A model generated the notes under the pieces. The model did not search any database. It was given only the letters and a program-made list of their open reading frames with translations, and was not told where the DNA came from. From Polyangiaceae bacterium (GTDB taxonomy: Bacteria; Myxococcota_A; Polyangia; Polyangiales; Polyangiaceae): DNA of 64,000 nucleotides. A program made the position numbers and the translations under genes. The DNA is taken from NCBI GenBank assembly GCA_020633235.1, contig JACKEA010000012.1:1-64000 (forward strand). The letters run 5' to 3'. This document shows positions 1 through 8,666 of the stretch, one piece after another (within the stretch, counting starts at the first letter, position 1; the number at the start of each line of letters is the position of its first letter).

Positions 1-79
1 GAGTGCTGACGGCGAGGGGTGCCGCGGCGTAGAGGGCGAGCCGCGCAATGCCGGACAAGCGCCGCGCAGCGCCGAGCGC

Positions 80-108
80 GTGGTTCCGCGGCGGACCGAC
101 ATCATGAT
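80..108 (+). repeat. Dispersed palindromic element A (copy 1)
   Basis: The core GGTTCCGCGGCGGACC can fold as GGT-(T)-CCG/CGG-ACC with a 3-nt loop and is followed by GACATCATGAT. About ten copies occur in the window, mostly just 3' of genes in the same orientation. A short frame ending in TAG at 30-32 could be the tail of a gene entering from the left, which would fit that rule, but too little of it is visible to call. Bases 109-187 hold no gene I can support. Confidence 0.7.
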
Positions 109-187
109 CGAGAACGAGGGGCGGGACGCCCGCTGGGTGGCGACGTGTAAGGCGGGAGCTCACACGGCCGTTGTGGAGGCAACGGAA

Positions 188-892
188 ATGAAGACCGCGA
201 TCTTGTGTACTTTGTTGACGCTGGCTCCAGCCGTCGTGGGTTGTGGCCACGGCATGGCGATGGGGCAAGGGCAGATGACGGCGAAGGACGCCGACGACGC
301 CAAGGAGCTGAACGCGCCGCTGGCCGTGGGCGGATCGATCCAGCCCGACGTGCAAATGGAGCTGCAGGGCACCGCGGCACCCACGTTGGTGCTGGTGTCC
401 GCGCAGCCGTCGGTCGTTGCGGCGGAGCAGGGGCGCCTCATTGGGCGCGGACCTGGTGTGAGCGCCATCCTGGTGACCACCAAGGCGGGACAAGTGCTCG
501 ACTTCTACCACCTGTGGGTGGAGCAGCCGACGCGCGCGACGTTGCATCGGCTGTATCCCGACGGACGTGACATGGGGGAAGTCCGCGAGGGCATCGACTT
601 GATGGTTGGCGAGTCTGCGGTGCTTTCTCCAAGGCTCTACTACCAGGCGCAGGAGCTTTCCGGCGTGGTGGACGGCCAATGGCTCGTGCAGCCACCCCTC
701 GCCAGCGTGCTCCGTGATGGGGTGGGGGAGCGTCGGCGAGTGGTTGCTACCCAGCCCAGGCGTGCGACGCTTTCTGTCGCGGTGGCGGGCGTGTCCTTGA
801 AGGTCCCTTTGCGCGTGGTGAAGGCGCCAACGGCCTCAGTTGCGCCACCGGCCTCGCCGGCTCTGGCGGTCCCAGCGGGAGACGAACAATGA
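188..892 (+). CDS. Putative lipoprotein
   Basis: A 234-residue protein of unknown function, probably membrane anchored. The start chosen is the ATG at 188 because it opens a classical signal peptide (MKTAILCTLLTLAPAVVGC) with a lipobox cysteine at residue 19. An in-frame GTG at 80 lies inside a dispersed repeat and adds no recognisable sequence. The mature part is rich in beta-strand-like segments and resembles bacterial Ig-like or GIN-type lipoproteins only in general character; I recognise no family. The stop overlaps the next start (ATGA), so the two lipoproteins are probably co-translated and may work together. Confidence 0.7.
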   Translation: MKTAILCTLLTLAPAVVGCGHGMAMGQGQMTAKDADDAKELNAPLAVGGSIQPDVQMELQGTAAPTLVLVSAQPSVVAAEQGRLIGRGPGVSAILVTTKAGQVLDFYHLWVEQPTRATLHRLYPDGRDMGEVREGIDLMVGESAVLSPRLYYQAQELSGVVDGQWLVQPPLASVLRDGVGERRRVVATQPRRATLSVAVAGVSLKVPLRVVKAPTASVAPPASPALAVPAGDEQ

Positions 893-1260
893 AGTCGAAG
901 CTCGCGCTCTTGTGCGCCCTCGTGGCGTGCAGCGGCTGCACCAGCTACCGCGCCCTCACGGCGCCGCCACCGAGCCGCGTGGCTTCCTTGAACGATTCGG
1001 ACGACGAGCTCCGCATCTCTAGCGGCGTGGCCATCGGGTTCGAGTGCGTCACGGGTTGGGGCAACCCTTGCTCCGCCGGTGATGCCACCATCGAGAACGA
1101 AAAGATCGCCCGCGTGTTCCCCGCGCACCTGAACAAGGTCGATCGCTACGTCGACGGATCCTTCGCGCCCACCAGCTACGTCGTCATCGGCGTGAGCCCC
1201 GGCCAAACGACGCTGCGCATCCCCGGCGAAGATCCGATGAAGATCGTGGTCGAGCCATAG
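889..1260 (+). CDS. Small putative lipoprotein
   Basis: A 123-residue protein with an N-terminal signal peptide and a lipobox (LVAC, cysteine 14), so it is predicted to be exported and lipidated. Its ATG overlaps the stop of the upstream lipoprotein gene by four bases, the usual sign of translational coupling. The C-terminal half (for example the segment YVVIGVSPGQTTLRI near residues 90-105) looks like a small beta-sandwich as in Ig-like or pilus-assembly domains. That is inference from composition and no family is recognised. A tandem array begins about 40 bp downstream of the stop. Confidence 0.65.
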   Translation: MKSKLALLCALVACSGCTSYRALTAPPPSRVASLNDSDDELRISSGVAIGFECVTGWGNPCSAGDATIENEKIARVFPAHLNKVDRYVDGSFAPTSYVVIGVSPGQTTLRIPGEDPMKIVVEP

Positions 1261-1302
1261 TCTAGGTTGGCTGGTTCGGCGCGATACCCGTCGCGTCCCG
1301 CA

Positions 1303-1530
1303 CGTCGGAAAACGGCGCGGCGGCCGTCGGTGTCCGGCGTCGGAAAGCGGCGCGTGGCCGTCGGTGTGTGCCGTCGGAAAACGGCGCGGCGGCCGTCGGT
1401 GTCCGCGTCGGAAAGCGGAGCGTGGCCGTCGGTGTCCGGCGTCGGAAGGCGGAGCGTGGCCGTCGGTGTCCGGCGTCGGAAGGCGGAGCGTTGCCGATGC
1501 GGTTCGGCGTCGGAATGCGGGCGCCGCCCG
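1303..1530. repeat. Minisatellite, unit about 34 bp
   Basis: Roughly seven degenerate copies of a unit that starts CGTCGGAAAGCGGAGCGTGG and ends CCGTCGGTGTCCGG. No spacer-like unique sequence lies between the copies. Short frames across it are repeat read-through and not genes. Confidence 0.85.
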
Positions 1531-1558
1531 TCAGGAGCGGCCTGAAGTTTGGGGGGTC

Positions 1559-2060
1559 AGGTCGCGCGGAAAGCGGTTGATATGCGAACTAATTTCGCGG
1601 CGCGGGAAGGGTGTGAAGGACGAAGATTTGGGGGCTGCGGCCCGCGTTTTCGGGCGCTGGGGCCCAATTTCCGGGGGCTGAGTCCCTCGGAAATTGGTTG
1701 ATATGCGAACCGATTTGGCGACGTGCGAGGGGGCGTGAACGGCGGGGCTACGGAACGCACTTTCGCGTGCGGCGAAGGCGTGCCGTGGCCCCAATCGCCT
1801 CGGGTGTTGCTTTCCGAGTTTCGGGTGTTGCTTTCCGAGTTTCGGGTGTTGCTTTCCGAGTTTCGGGTGTTGCTTTCCGAGTTTCGGGTGTTGCTTTCCG
1901 AGTTTCGGGTGTTGCTTTCCGAGTTTCGGGTGTTGCTTTCCGAGTTTCGGGTGTTGCTTTCCGAGTTTCGGGTGTTGCTTTCCGAGTTTCGAGCGTTGCG
2001 GTCGCGCGGAAATTGGTTGATATGCGAACCGATTTGGCGACGCGCGGGGGGGGCGCGAAG
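1559..2060. repeat. Dispersed hairpin element B, three copies
   Basis: Copies centred near 1580, 1705 and 2025 share GGTTGATATGCGAAC followed by TAATTT or CGATTTGGCGACG. In the best copies AAATTGGTT and GAACTAATTT form a 9-bp stem around GATATGC. The copies flank the 21-bp array at 1801-1989. Confidence 0.8.
1801..1989. repeat. Minisatellite, 21 bp x 9
   Basis: Nine near-perfect head-to-tail copies of CGGGTGTTGCTTTCCGAGTTT. Because 21 is a multiple of three, long repetitive open frames run across it on both strands; I treat these as non-coding. Confidence 0.95.
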
Positions 2061-2140
2061 AGCGCGCCGAAGCGCTCAATTTGAGTCGAGGGCAAACGTG
2101 CGCCCCGCAGCCCCGCCGCGCGACCCCTCCAAACCGAGCC

Positions 2141-2340
2141 GGAGTCGCGGGCTCTCGCATCCACGACGTCGTTCGGATCCGAACGGTTGTCACGCCGCGC
2201 GCCCCCACGACTCCGGAGTCGCGGGCTCTCGCATCCACGACGTCGTTCGGATCCGAACGGTTGTCACGCCGCGCGCCCCCTCGAGAAGGGTCTCGCGGGA
2301 AATGTCTCGCGCGCGCGCTCGTTCGGAACCGAACGGTGCA
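2141..2340. repeat. 74-bp duplication carrying a GTTCGGATCCGAAC palindrome
   Basis: Two 74-bp copies begin at 2141 and 2215, each containing the perfect palindrome GTTCGGATCCGAAC. A third related palindrome, GTTCGGAACCGAAC, lies at about 2320. The same palindrome recurs eight times at 4826-5350. Bases 2341-2686 hold low-complexity GC-rich sequence in which I see no gene. Confidence 0.8.
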
Positions 2341-2686
2341 ACGCTCCGCGGATTGGCTCTGGCACTTGCAAGCACGACGGAAAGACTGGGAGTGGAAGTG
2401 CACCAATCCCGTCGAGATGTTGACGCGGAGAACATCGGAGGGCCGGCGTGCGAGGAGTCGTGCGAGCTCGGGCGGACGTGGAGCGTGCCCCGTGTCCAGG
2501 TCGCTCAATCCGGGGCTGGCCCCATGTCCCAGCAAAAACTCCTCGGGCCTGGCCCCGTGAGCCTGCAAACTGGGTCACGCCCCCCTCGCGGGTGTGTCCC
2601 AGCAAATCAGGTGGCCCCATGACCCCGAAAAAGTCACGCGGCCGTCGGCCCCATGAGCCTGCAAATTGGCACTCGGGCGGCGTGGA

Positions 2687-2825
2687 GCGCGCGAGCTCGG
2701 GCGGACGAGCTTGGGCGGACGTGGAGCGTGCGAGCTCGGGCGGACGTGGAGCGTGCGAGCTCGGGCGGACGAGCTTGGGCGGACGTGGAGCGCGCGAGCT
2801 CGGGCGGACGTGGAGCGTGCGAGCT
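2687..2825. repeat. Minisatellite, unit about 25 bp
   Basis: Five to six copies of GCGAGCTCGGGCGGACGTGG plus AGCGT, some with a 14-bp insert (GAGCTTGGGCGGAC). The array adjoins the cut end of the IS5-type transposase fragment at 2856. Confidence 0.8.
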
Positions 2826-2855
2826 AAAAGCCACCGCGAGAACGGCCGAGACCTT

Positions 2856-3200
2856 CTGATGATTGCCCGCCCCCTTTTTCAGCGCGCCCGCCGCATGTGG
2901 ATGCGCTTTCACGATGGTGCTGTCCATCAACAGGTCATCGGAAGGCCGCACTTGCAGCACTTCGTGAAGCTGGTGCCAGCGACCCGCCAGCGCCCAGCGC
3001 CGAAAGCGCCGATACACACTGCCCCACTTCCCAAACACCTCCGGCAAGTCTCGCCAGGGTGCGCCCGTCCGTAGGATCCACAGCGTTGCTTCGATGAAGC
3101 GACGATTATCGTCGCCCTTTGGACCACGTGACGTGAGAGCGGAAACCAACGGCGCACTACGTGCCCACTCGGCATCGGAAAGCGCGACTCGAACCCCCAT
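2856..3200 (-). pseudogene. N-terminal fragment of an IS5-family transposase
   Basis: About 115 residues match the first part of IS5-family (IS402/IS427-like, DUF4096) transposases: the LSDAEWARSAPL start, the RTGAPWRDLPEVFGKW motif near residues 44-60, and DSTIVKAH near 93-100, which carries the first catalytic Asp. After the GAGNHQ segment the similarity stops abruptly and the frame continues into a minisatellite. The second ORF and the rest of the DDE domain are missing, so the element is dead. The array may have replaced the 3' half. Confidence 0.8.
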
Positions 3201-3300
3201 TCGCGCAGCCTACCAACAACTGAACGCATGTCGAGCTAAATTCTCATCGAGGCACGATTTCAGCACCAATCCCATCCAGAAACTGTCAACAGATTCTAGC

Positions 3301-4320
3301 ATGCGACTTCTTCCGGCAATTGCCTGCGCGGTGAGCGTGGGGTCCGCGGTCCTGACCGGGACGGGTGTGGCGGCCGCGCAGTCCATATCGTCGGCCGAGT
3401 TCAAGCCGCCGACCGCGGACGAGCGGGTGCAGCTCGCCGCGGCCGACAAGAGCGTGCTGCCCACGGACGTGCAGCGAGATCCCGCGCGCTACGCCAAGAG
3501 CCGCGTGTACTGGGTGGGCGTCACTGCTGGCATTCGCGACGGCGTGCCCGAGGTGGAGCATCACTACTTCGATGGTGCGGTGGAAGGGAATGGCGGCGTC
3601 TGGCTCTCCCCTTGGAGTGAGGGGAAGTTCTGTTTGTTGGGGCTACCGCGGAAGCTCGCGGACCGCTTCCACGACGAGGAGCCGCACCTCGTGCGCGCGT
3701 ACGGCACGCCGGAAATTACGAAGCGCGGCCTGTGCTTGAAGGACGCCTTCGTGGTGGTGGGCGACCGGCCGTGGACGACCACGGTGCTCGAGTACGGCCC
3801 GCGGGGCGCCGAGGAGTTCTCAGCGACGGAGCGGCGCGCCGTGCGCACCTATCCGGAGGCGCGACTGCTCACTCCGCTGAGCTATCGTTTGACCGGAGGC
3901 GCCTCGGTCGGCAAGACGAACCTGGACGACTCTCCCATTGGCGGCGGTTGGAACGCTTCCCTGGAGCTCGCTTGGCGCTCGTCCCTGCGCACTGAGCTTG
4001 CCGTGATGGCGGGCCCCGACTCGTATCCGAAGTTCGGCGCGCCGCGGACGATTCAGAGCGCACTCTTGTTTCGCTACTACGCCGTGGGCATGGGCATCGC
4101 CGCGGGTCCGCTCGTCGGCGTCCCCGTCGCGGACGACGAACCGCTGTGGCTTGGCGTGCGCTATCTGCCGACTTTCGGCGACGCCCACGGCACTTGGGGG
4201 ATCTCGCCGGTCATCGGCGGCGGGGCGGACATTTCCGCCACGACGGACGGTGACGTCCGCTTCAAGCTGAACCTCGTCATCGGGCTCGACGGCAACATCG
4301 GCAAACCACGCGCGCGGTGA
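3301..4320 (+). CDS. Secreted outer-membrane beta-barrel-like protein
   Basis: A 339-residue protein of unknown function. The ATG at 3301 is chosen because it opens a signal peptide that ends at AAAQS near residue 25; a longer in-frame start at 3094 would begin in transposon sequence. The N-terminal half contains a globular region with conserved-looking aromatic residues. From about residue 200 onward there are alternating amphipathic strands (for example YYAVGMGIAAGPLVGVPV) typical of outer-membrane barrels. The last few codons (from about GNIGKPRAR) are encoded by a tandem array that also supplies the TGA. A second version of the 3' end lies 533 bp downstream at 4782-4820, suggesting the original C-terminus was displaced. 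Confidence 0.65.
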   Translation: MRLLPAIACAVSVGSAVLTGTGVAAAQSISSAEFKPPTADERVQLAAADKSVLPTDVQRDPARYAKSRVYWVGVTAGIRDGVPEVEHHYFDGAVEGNGGVWLSPWSEGKFCLLGLPRKLADRFHDEEPHLVRAYGTPEITKRGLCLKDAFVVVGDRPWTTTVLEYGPRGAEEFSATERRAVRTYPEARLLTPLSYRLTGGASVGKTNLDDSPIGGGWNASLELAWRSSLRTELAVMAGPDSYPKFGAPRTIQSALLFRYYAVGMGIAAGPLVGVPVADDEPLWLGVRYLPTFGDAHGTWGISPVIGGGADISATTDGDVRFKLNLVIGLDGNIGKPRAR

Positions 4321-4781
4321 CGTCGGCAACCACGCGCACGGTGACATCGGCAAACCACGCGCGCGGTGACATCGGCAAACCACGCGCGCGGTGACGTCGG
4401 CAACCACGCGCGCGGTGACGTCGGCAACCACGCGCACGGTGACATCGGCAAACCACGCGCACGGTGACGTCGGCAAACCACGCGCACGGTGACATCGGCA
4501 AACCACGCGCACGGTGACGTCTGCAAACCACGCGCACGGTGACGTCGGCAAACCACGCGCGCGGTGACATCGGTAACCACGCGCGCGGTGACGTCGGCAA
4601 CCACGCGCGCGGTGACGTCGGCAACCACGCGCGCGGTGACATCGGCAACCACGCGCGCGGTGACATCGGCAACCACGCGCGCGGTGACATCGGCAAACCA
4701 CGCGCACGGTGACATCGGCAAACCACGCGCACGGTGACGTCGGCAAACCACGCGCACGGTGACGTCGGTAACCACGCGCAT
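4298..4781. repeat. Minisatellite, 24-25 bp, about 19 copies
   Basis: Unit: GGCAAACCACGCGCACGGTG followed by ACATC or ACGTC, alternating one or two A's. It starts within the last codons of the preceding gene and ends exactly where the displaced 3' end of that gene begins. Confidence 0.95.
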
Positions 4782-4820
4782 GGTGACGTCCGCTTCAAGC
4801 TGAACTTGGTCGTTGGCTAA
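4782..4820 (+). pseudogene. Displaced copy of the 3' end of the barrel gene
   Basis: The bases after GGTGACGTCCGCTTCAAGCT reproduce 4249-4281 almost exactly, but continue to GTCGTTGGCTAA, giving a C-terminus RFKLNLVVG and a stop. The offset of 533 bp is not a multiple of three, so the copy is out of frame with the current gene. It looks like the ancestral end of the gene at 3301. Confidence 0.75.
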
Positions 4821-4825
4821 GAGCC

Positions 4826-5350
4826 GTTCGGAACCGAAACGATTTGTCGTCGAGGTGCGAGCCCTCACGTGTGAGGCAGCGCGGGCGCGAGAACCGTTCG
4901 GAACCGAACGCGATTTGTCGAAGCGCGATCCCCGAGGTGGGGTGCGTGACGCATGAGAACCGTTCGGAACCGAACGATTTGTCGACGCGATCGGTGCGCG
5001 ACGCGAGAGCCGTTCGGAACCGAACGAATTTGTCGAGGCGCGATCCCCGAAAGTCCGGCCCGTGTCGCGCGGGGATCGCGCGACGTGAGAACCGTTCGGA
5101 ACCGAACGAATTTGTCGAGGCGCGATCCCCCACGTGGAGGCAGCGCGGGGCGCGAGAACCGTTCGGAACCGAACGGGTTGTCGAGCGATCCCCGAGGCGG
5201 GGGTGCGCGACGTGCGAGGGTCCGAGGCGCGATCCTCAACGACTCGCGGCGCGGGGCGTGAGAACCGTTCGGAACCGAACGAATTTGTCGAGGAGCGATC
5301 CCTCACGTGTGAGGCAGCGCGGGGCGCGAGAACCGTTCGGAACCGAACGG
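4826..5350. repeat. Cluster of eight GTTCGGAACCGAAC palindromes
   Basis: Perfect palindromes start at 4826, 4896, 4962, 5022, 5094, 5161, 5267 and 5335. Most are preceded by GCGCGGGGCGCGAGAACC and followed by GAATTTGTCGAGGCGCGATC. Spacing varies from 60 to 106 bp and the intervening sequence is itself repetitive, including CCTCACGTGTGAGG palindromes, so this is not a CRISPR array. No gene is supported here. Confidence 0.85.
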
Positions 5351-5412
5351 AGGTGTCGAGGCGCGAGCCCCCGCGAGGCGGCGGTGTGCGCGCATCGTGG
5401 GGGATGGCAGGG

Positions 5413-6765
5413 CTAGATTACGCCTTGGTCGAGCATGGCGTCGGCGACCTTGGCGAAGGCGCCGATGTTCGCGCCCACCACGTAGTCTCCGGGGCGGCCG
5501 TAGCGCTCCGACGCGGACAGACATAGCGTGTGGATGCTCACCATGATCTTGTGGAGCTCGCGATCCACCGTCTCGGCGTCCCACGATTGTCCGGAGCGGT
5601 TCTGCGTCATTTCCAGACCGGAAACGGCGACGCCACCGGCGTTGGACGCCTTGCCCGGCGCGTAGGCCACACCCGCCGCCCGCAGGATGCGGAGCGCCTC
5701 ACGGGTGGTCGGCATGTTCGCGCCCTCCACCACGAACTTGACGCCGTTCTTCACCAGGTTGCGCGCGTCGTCTTCTTCCAGCTCGTTCTGGATGGCGCAG
5801 GGACACGCCACGTCACAGGGCACCTCCCAGGGTCGGCGGCCGGCGTGGAAGTCCACTCCGAACTTCTCGGCGTAGGGCTGCACTTCGTCGCGGCCGCTCA
5901 GACGCAAAGCCAACATGTAGTCGAGCTTGTCTCCCGTCACTCCGTCGGGATCGTGGATGAAGCCATCGGGCCCCGAGAGCGTCACCGTCTTGCCGCCGAG
6001 ATCGGCCACCTTCTTGGCCACGCCCCACGCCACGTTGCCGAAGCCGCTGATGGCGACCGTCTTCCCCTGCAGCGTTTCTCCGCGGGCCTTCAGCATTTCC
6101 TCCGCGAAATAGGCGACGCCAAAGCCCGTCGCTTCCGGCCGCAGGCGCGACCCGCCCCACGCCAGCCCTTTGCCCGTGAGCGCCACGTTGAACGCCCGCG
6201 TGAGCCGCCGGTACTGCCCAAACAGGTAACCGATCTCCCGCGTGCCCACGCCGATGTCCCCCGCCGGCACATCGGTGTCGGAACCGATGTGATGGAACAG
6301 CTCCGTCATGTAGCTCTGGGAGAAGCGCATCACCTCGTGCTCCGAACGCCCGCGCGCAGGGAAGTCCGCGCCACCCTTGCCGCTGCCCAGGGGCAACCCG
6401 GTGAGCGCGTTCTTGAACGTCTGCTCGAAGGCCAGCGCCTTGAGCGTGTCCAGATTCACCGACGCATGGAAGCGCGTGCCCCCCTTGTAAGGCCCGAGCG
6501 CTCCGTTGAACTGCACGCGCCAACCGCGGTTCACCTGCACCCGCTGGCGGTCGTCCGTCCACGTCACCCGAAATGAGAACACGCGGTCCGGCTCCACGAT
6601 GCGCTCGAGCAGCCGCTCCGCCTCATAGCGCGGCGAGCTCTCGAGCAGCGGCCCCACGGACGCAAACACGTCCTGCACCGTGTCCACGAACTCACGCTCC
6701 CACTGCGCACGACCCACGACCTCGGCGAGCACCCTCGCCGCATACGGATGAAGCTCTTCAGTCAT
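5413..6765 (-). CDS. gdhA: NADP-specific glutamate dehydrogenase
   Basis: A 450-residue enzyme that catalyses reductive amination of 2-oxoglutarate with ammonium and NADPH, a cytosolic ammonium-assimilation step. Length matches the hexameric bacterial class (about 447 residues). Visible family motifs are GGTRFH near residue 95, LPLGSGKGGADF with the catalytic lysine at 130, DTDVPAGDIGVG, and GKGLAWGGSRLRPEATG. The Rossmann domain carries ISGFGNVAWG. The ATG at 6765 is preceded by a GTGAGG ribosome-binding-like sequence about 7 bases upstream. No partner gene adjoins it; a palindromic repeat cluster lies beyond its 3' end and repeats lie upstream, so it is probably monocistronic. Confidence 0.97.
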   Translation of the reverse strand: MTEELHPYAARVLAEVVGRAQWEREFVDTVQDVFASVGPLLESSPRYEAERLLERIVEPDRVFSFRVTWTDDRQRVQVNRGWRVQFNGALGPYKGGTRFHASVNLDTLKALAFEQTFKNALTGLPLGSGKGGADFPARGRSEHEVMRFSQSYMTELFHHIGSDTDVPAGDIGVGTREIGYLFGQYRRLTRAFNVALTGKGLAWGGSRLRPEATGFGVAYFAEEMLKARGETLQGKTVAISGFGNVAWGVAKKVADLGGKTVTLSGPDGFIHDPDGVTGDKLDYMLALRLSGRDEVQPYAEKFGVDFHAGRRPWEVPCDVACPCAIQNELEEDDARNLVKNGVKFVVEGANMPTTREALRILRAAGVAYAPGKASNAGGVAVSGLEMTQNRSGQSWDAETVDRELHKIMVSIHTLCLSASERYGRPGDYVVGANIGAFAKVADAMLDQGVI

Positions 6766-6952
6766 TTGTAATCCTCACAGCGCCGCCCCCCCGGCGGGCA
6801 TCGGCAGCGTACAACTGGAAGGCGGCACAGTTGTCCCACACTGGCGGCAACGTCAAATCCGAAGCCGCCCCCCACCCATCCGAAATCATCCCCCGCGCTG
6901 CGTCATCCCTTTCGCAGTCCCGATTTGGGGCATCCCTCCCCGTTTCTTGCAG

Positions 6953-6977
6953 GATCATGTCGGTCCAGCGCGGAACC
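6953..6977 (-). repeat. Dispersed palindromic element A (copy 2)
   Basis: GATCATGTCGGTCCAGCGCG followed by GAACC, one substitution from the other copies. It lies between gdhA and a 34-bp array, about 360 bp beyond the 3' end of the minus-strand gene at 7340, in the same orientation as that gene. Confidence 0.7.
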
Positions 6978-7102
6978 TCGCGTCCGGAAGGGCCCGCCTC
7001 ACCCCCCGTCGCGCGCCCCCGTCGCGCTGCGTCACCCGCGGCAGTGTCGCGCCCCGAGGGGATCGCGCTGCCGTCGCGTCGCGTCGCGCCGTCGCGTCGC
7101 GC

Positions 7103-7300
7103 CGTCGTGACGCGCCGTCGTGACGCGCCGGACTCGCGTCGTGACGCGCCGTCGTGACGCGCCGGATTCGCGTCGTGACGCGCCGTCGTGACGCGACGGA
7201 CTCGCGTCGTGACGCGCCGTCGTGACGCGACGGACTCGCGTCGTGACGCGCCGTCGTGACGCGCCGGACTCGCGTCGTGACGCGCCGTCGTGACGCGCCG
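7103..7300. repeat. Minisatellite, 34 bp, about 6 copies
   Basis: Unit begins GCGTCGTGACGCGCCGTCGT and continues GACGCGACGGACTC. It lies just downstream of the minus-strand gene at 7340. A fragment CCGCACCAACAA of element A separates them at about 7309-7321. Confidence 0.9.
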
Positions 7301-7339
7301 GGCGTCGCGCCGCACCAACAATAGAAGACTGAAGGAGGC

Positions 7340-7987
7340 TCAGGGAGCCGGTAGCCCTGCGGTGGGCGAATAGTCGTTGATGAGACCGAGCTCGAGCATC
7401 CAGCCAACGCTTTCGCCAGTGGCGCTCTTCGCGAGGTACAGCGGGAAGGCGCCGTCGCCGACGGTGATCTTGATGGCCAGGATCGGAACTCCGTCGAGGG
7501 ACGTCTGCACCCAGTAGTCCGCAGCGAAGAGAGCGTCCTCGGCCTCGACGAGGTCGTCCCCCGAGATGCTCGTTGCCGTGGTGCGAGAGGTGGCGCACAC
7601 CGATGCGGCGTCGACGAGCACCTCCGGCAGCGGCTCCCAGGTGGCGACATCTCCCGGGAGCCACTGCTGTCCGAGGAAGACGGTGTCTTCCGCGCGAATG
7701 CCGAGCAGCAGAGGCGGCAAAGCACCAGCTCGCAACGCCGGCGGCAGCTCCAGCTCGAAGGGCGGGTGCCCGCCGAACTGATCGAACAGGTACAACCCCG
7801 CGTCTCCGGCCCACGGCACCGCGATGGCCTCGACCCGGACCCCCGGTGCCGCGTGCTTCAGCAGCAACTCCACGTTCGCCATGGCGCTCCATACGCCACG
7901 GCGAACGGCATCTTCCCAGCGCGCCCTCCAATCGAGCGTTTCCCCGTCTCCGATCCCCTGATGTTGGGGCGGCGCGAGTCCCGTCAA
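7340..7987 (-). CDS. Hypothetical protein, possibly DUF4241-like
   Basis: Up to 215 residues of unknown function and apparently cytosolic, with no signal peptide. The C-terminal segment (residues about 160-205, with VPILAIKITVGDGAFPLYLA) resembles the end of DUF4241-type proteins, where a GDGxFPxY motif is typical; I offer this only tentatively. The start is uncertain. A TTG at 7987 lies inside the adjacent 29-bp tandem array, whereas an ATG at 7882 (MANVELLLKHAAPG) would give 180 residues. The array therefore either encodes the N-terminus or has replaced the true 5' end and promoter. Confidence 0.55.
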   Translation of the reverse strand: MTGLAPPQHQGIGDGETLDWRARWEDAVRRGVWSAMANVELLLKHAAPGVRVEAIAVPWAGDAGLYLFDQFGGHPPFELELPPALRAGALPPLLLGIRAEDTVFLGQQWLPGDVATWEPLPEVLVDAASVCATSRTTATSISGDDLVEAEDALFAADYWVQTSLDGVPILAIKITVGDGAFPLYLAKSATGESVGWMLELGLINDYSPTAGLPAP

Positions 7988-8475
7988 AGCGCGCGGTGCG
8001 ACGCGAATCCCGTCAGTGCGCGCGGTGCGCCGCGAATCCCGTCAGGGCGCGCGGTGCGACGCGAGTCCCGTCAGAGCGCGCGGTGCGCCGCGAGTCCCGT
8101 CAGAGCGCGCGGTGCGCCGCGAGTCCCGTCAATGCGCGCGGTGCGACGCGAGTCCCGTCAGGGCGCGCGGTGCGACGCGAGTCCCGTCAGAGCGCGCGGT
8201 GCGACGCGAGTCCCGTCAGGGCGCGCGGTGCGACGCGAGTCCCGTCAGAGCGCGCGACACGCCGCGAGACCCGTCAGGGCGCGCGGTGCGACGCGAGTCC
8301 CGTCAGAGCGCGCGACACGCCGCGAGTCCCGTCAGTGCGCGCGGTGCGACGCGAGTTCCGTCAGAGCGCGCGGTGCGACGCGAGTCCCGTCAATGCGCGC
8401 GGTGCGCCGCGAATCTCGTCAGAGCGCGCGACACGCCGCGAGTCCCGTCAGTACGCGCGGTGCGACGCGAATCCC
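7975..8475. repeat. Minisatellite, 29 bp, about 17 copies
   Basis: Unit: GCGACGCGAGTCCCGTCAGA followed by GCGCGCGGT, with scattered substitutions. Copies abut directly with no spacers, so it is not a CRISPR array despite the CRISPR-like unit length. It reaches into the 5' end of the gene at 7340-7987. Bases 8476-8666 hold short GACCCCGACGCGC repeats and one degenerate copy of element B (TTGATATGCAAACCGG at 8592). Confidence 0.92.
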
Positions 8476-8666
8476 GCCGCCCCGACGCGCGACCACGACG
8501 CGCCCACCACCACAGCGCCCACCGCGACCCCGACGCGCGACCCCGACGCGCGACCACGCCCGTCGAAGCCCCCGGAGCGCGACGGAAGTACTTGATATGC
8601 AAACCGGTTTCCGCGCGCGTGACCCCGAGCGTTGCCCGACGTCCTCCGCTGGGTGAAGCTGCGCGT

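Noticed and set aside
1531..2568. Long open frames with KLGKQHP or VLLSEFR repeats on both strands
   Set aside because: They are read-through of a 21-bp array; no start signal or family, and frames exist on both strands at once.
3820..5306. Large minus-strand frames rich in ARGCRCHR repeats
   Set aside because: Translation of the 24-25 bp array and palindrome cluster, antisense to a credible gene.
4826..5350. CRISPR-like array around the GTTCGGAACCGAAC palindrome
   Set aside because: Spacing is irregular (60-106 bp) and the intervals are themselves repeated.
7975..8475. CRISPR array with 29-bp repeats
   Set aside because: Repeat units abut with no unique spacers and no cas genes are nearby; it is a minisatellite.
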